Below, one piece after another: positions 5,133 to 5,159 of a stretch of 5,159 nucleotides of DNA. Location: contig CAMBWV010000107.1 in the NCBI GenBank assembly GCA_945871755.1, forward strand, positions 1 to 5,159, in the 5' to 3' direction. Each line of letters begins with the position of its first letter. Position 1 is the first letter of the stretch. The notes below the pieces were generated by a model. It saw only the letters and a program-made list of their open reading frames with translations, did no database searches and had not been told where the DNA came from. The DNA is from an uncultured Bacteroidales bacterium (GTDB lineage: Bacteria; Bacteroidota; Bacteroidia; Bacteroidales; Bacteroidaceae). A program made the translations under genes and the position numbers.

Positions 5133-5159
5133 CCCTGTTATTTAGATTTCTATTGGGGC

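Overview
The window looks like a chromosomal segment from a member of the Bacteroidota, most likely Bacteroidales and possibly Prevotella-like. Four points support this: the ParA/ParB sequences, a DUF5683-type membrane protein directly after parB, the absence of recognisable Shine-Dalgarno sequences before the starts, and a perfect match to the Bacteroidota -7 promoter element (TAnnTTTG) upstream of the first gene. The genus is an inference and no rRNA marker is present.

Layout. Bases 1-80 hold one copy of a 59-base palindromic repeat. Bases 78-396 hold no credible gene; they contain one composite hairpin and end in a likely promoter at about 374-404. A leader of about 100 bases follows, with two small hairpins and a perfect 11-bp tandem duplication. 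Four co-oriented genes occupy 513-4709: parA, parB (18-nt gap), a DUF5683 membrane protein (ATGA overlap with parB) and, after a 109-nt gap, an MltD-like lytic transglycosylase with a C-terminal LysM domain. A strong intrinsic terminator at 4742-4787 closes the block. Bases 4857-5132 are an intergenic island of palindromes: two further copies of the 59-base repeat in opposite orientations, a nested inverted pair between them, and one unrelated palindrome.

How the genes work together. ParA and ParB are a complete chromosomal (Soj/Spo0J-type) segregation pair; no parS site is visible in the window. ParB and the DUF5683 protein are probably translationally coupled. The transglycosylase cleaves peptidoglycan in the periplasm. 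Linkage of partition genes with an envelope protein and a wall-remodelling enzyme suggests coordinated expression of chromosome segregation and growth or division, but that functional link is inferred.

The genes are mostly ordinary conserved ones. The least explained material is the palindromic repeat family, where two copies differ by a paired change that preserves a stem, and the repetitive charged linker of the transglycosylase. I see no mobile element gene, CRISPR array, defence system or clearly new system.
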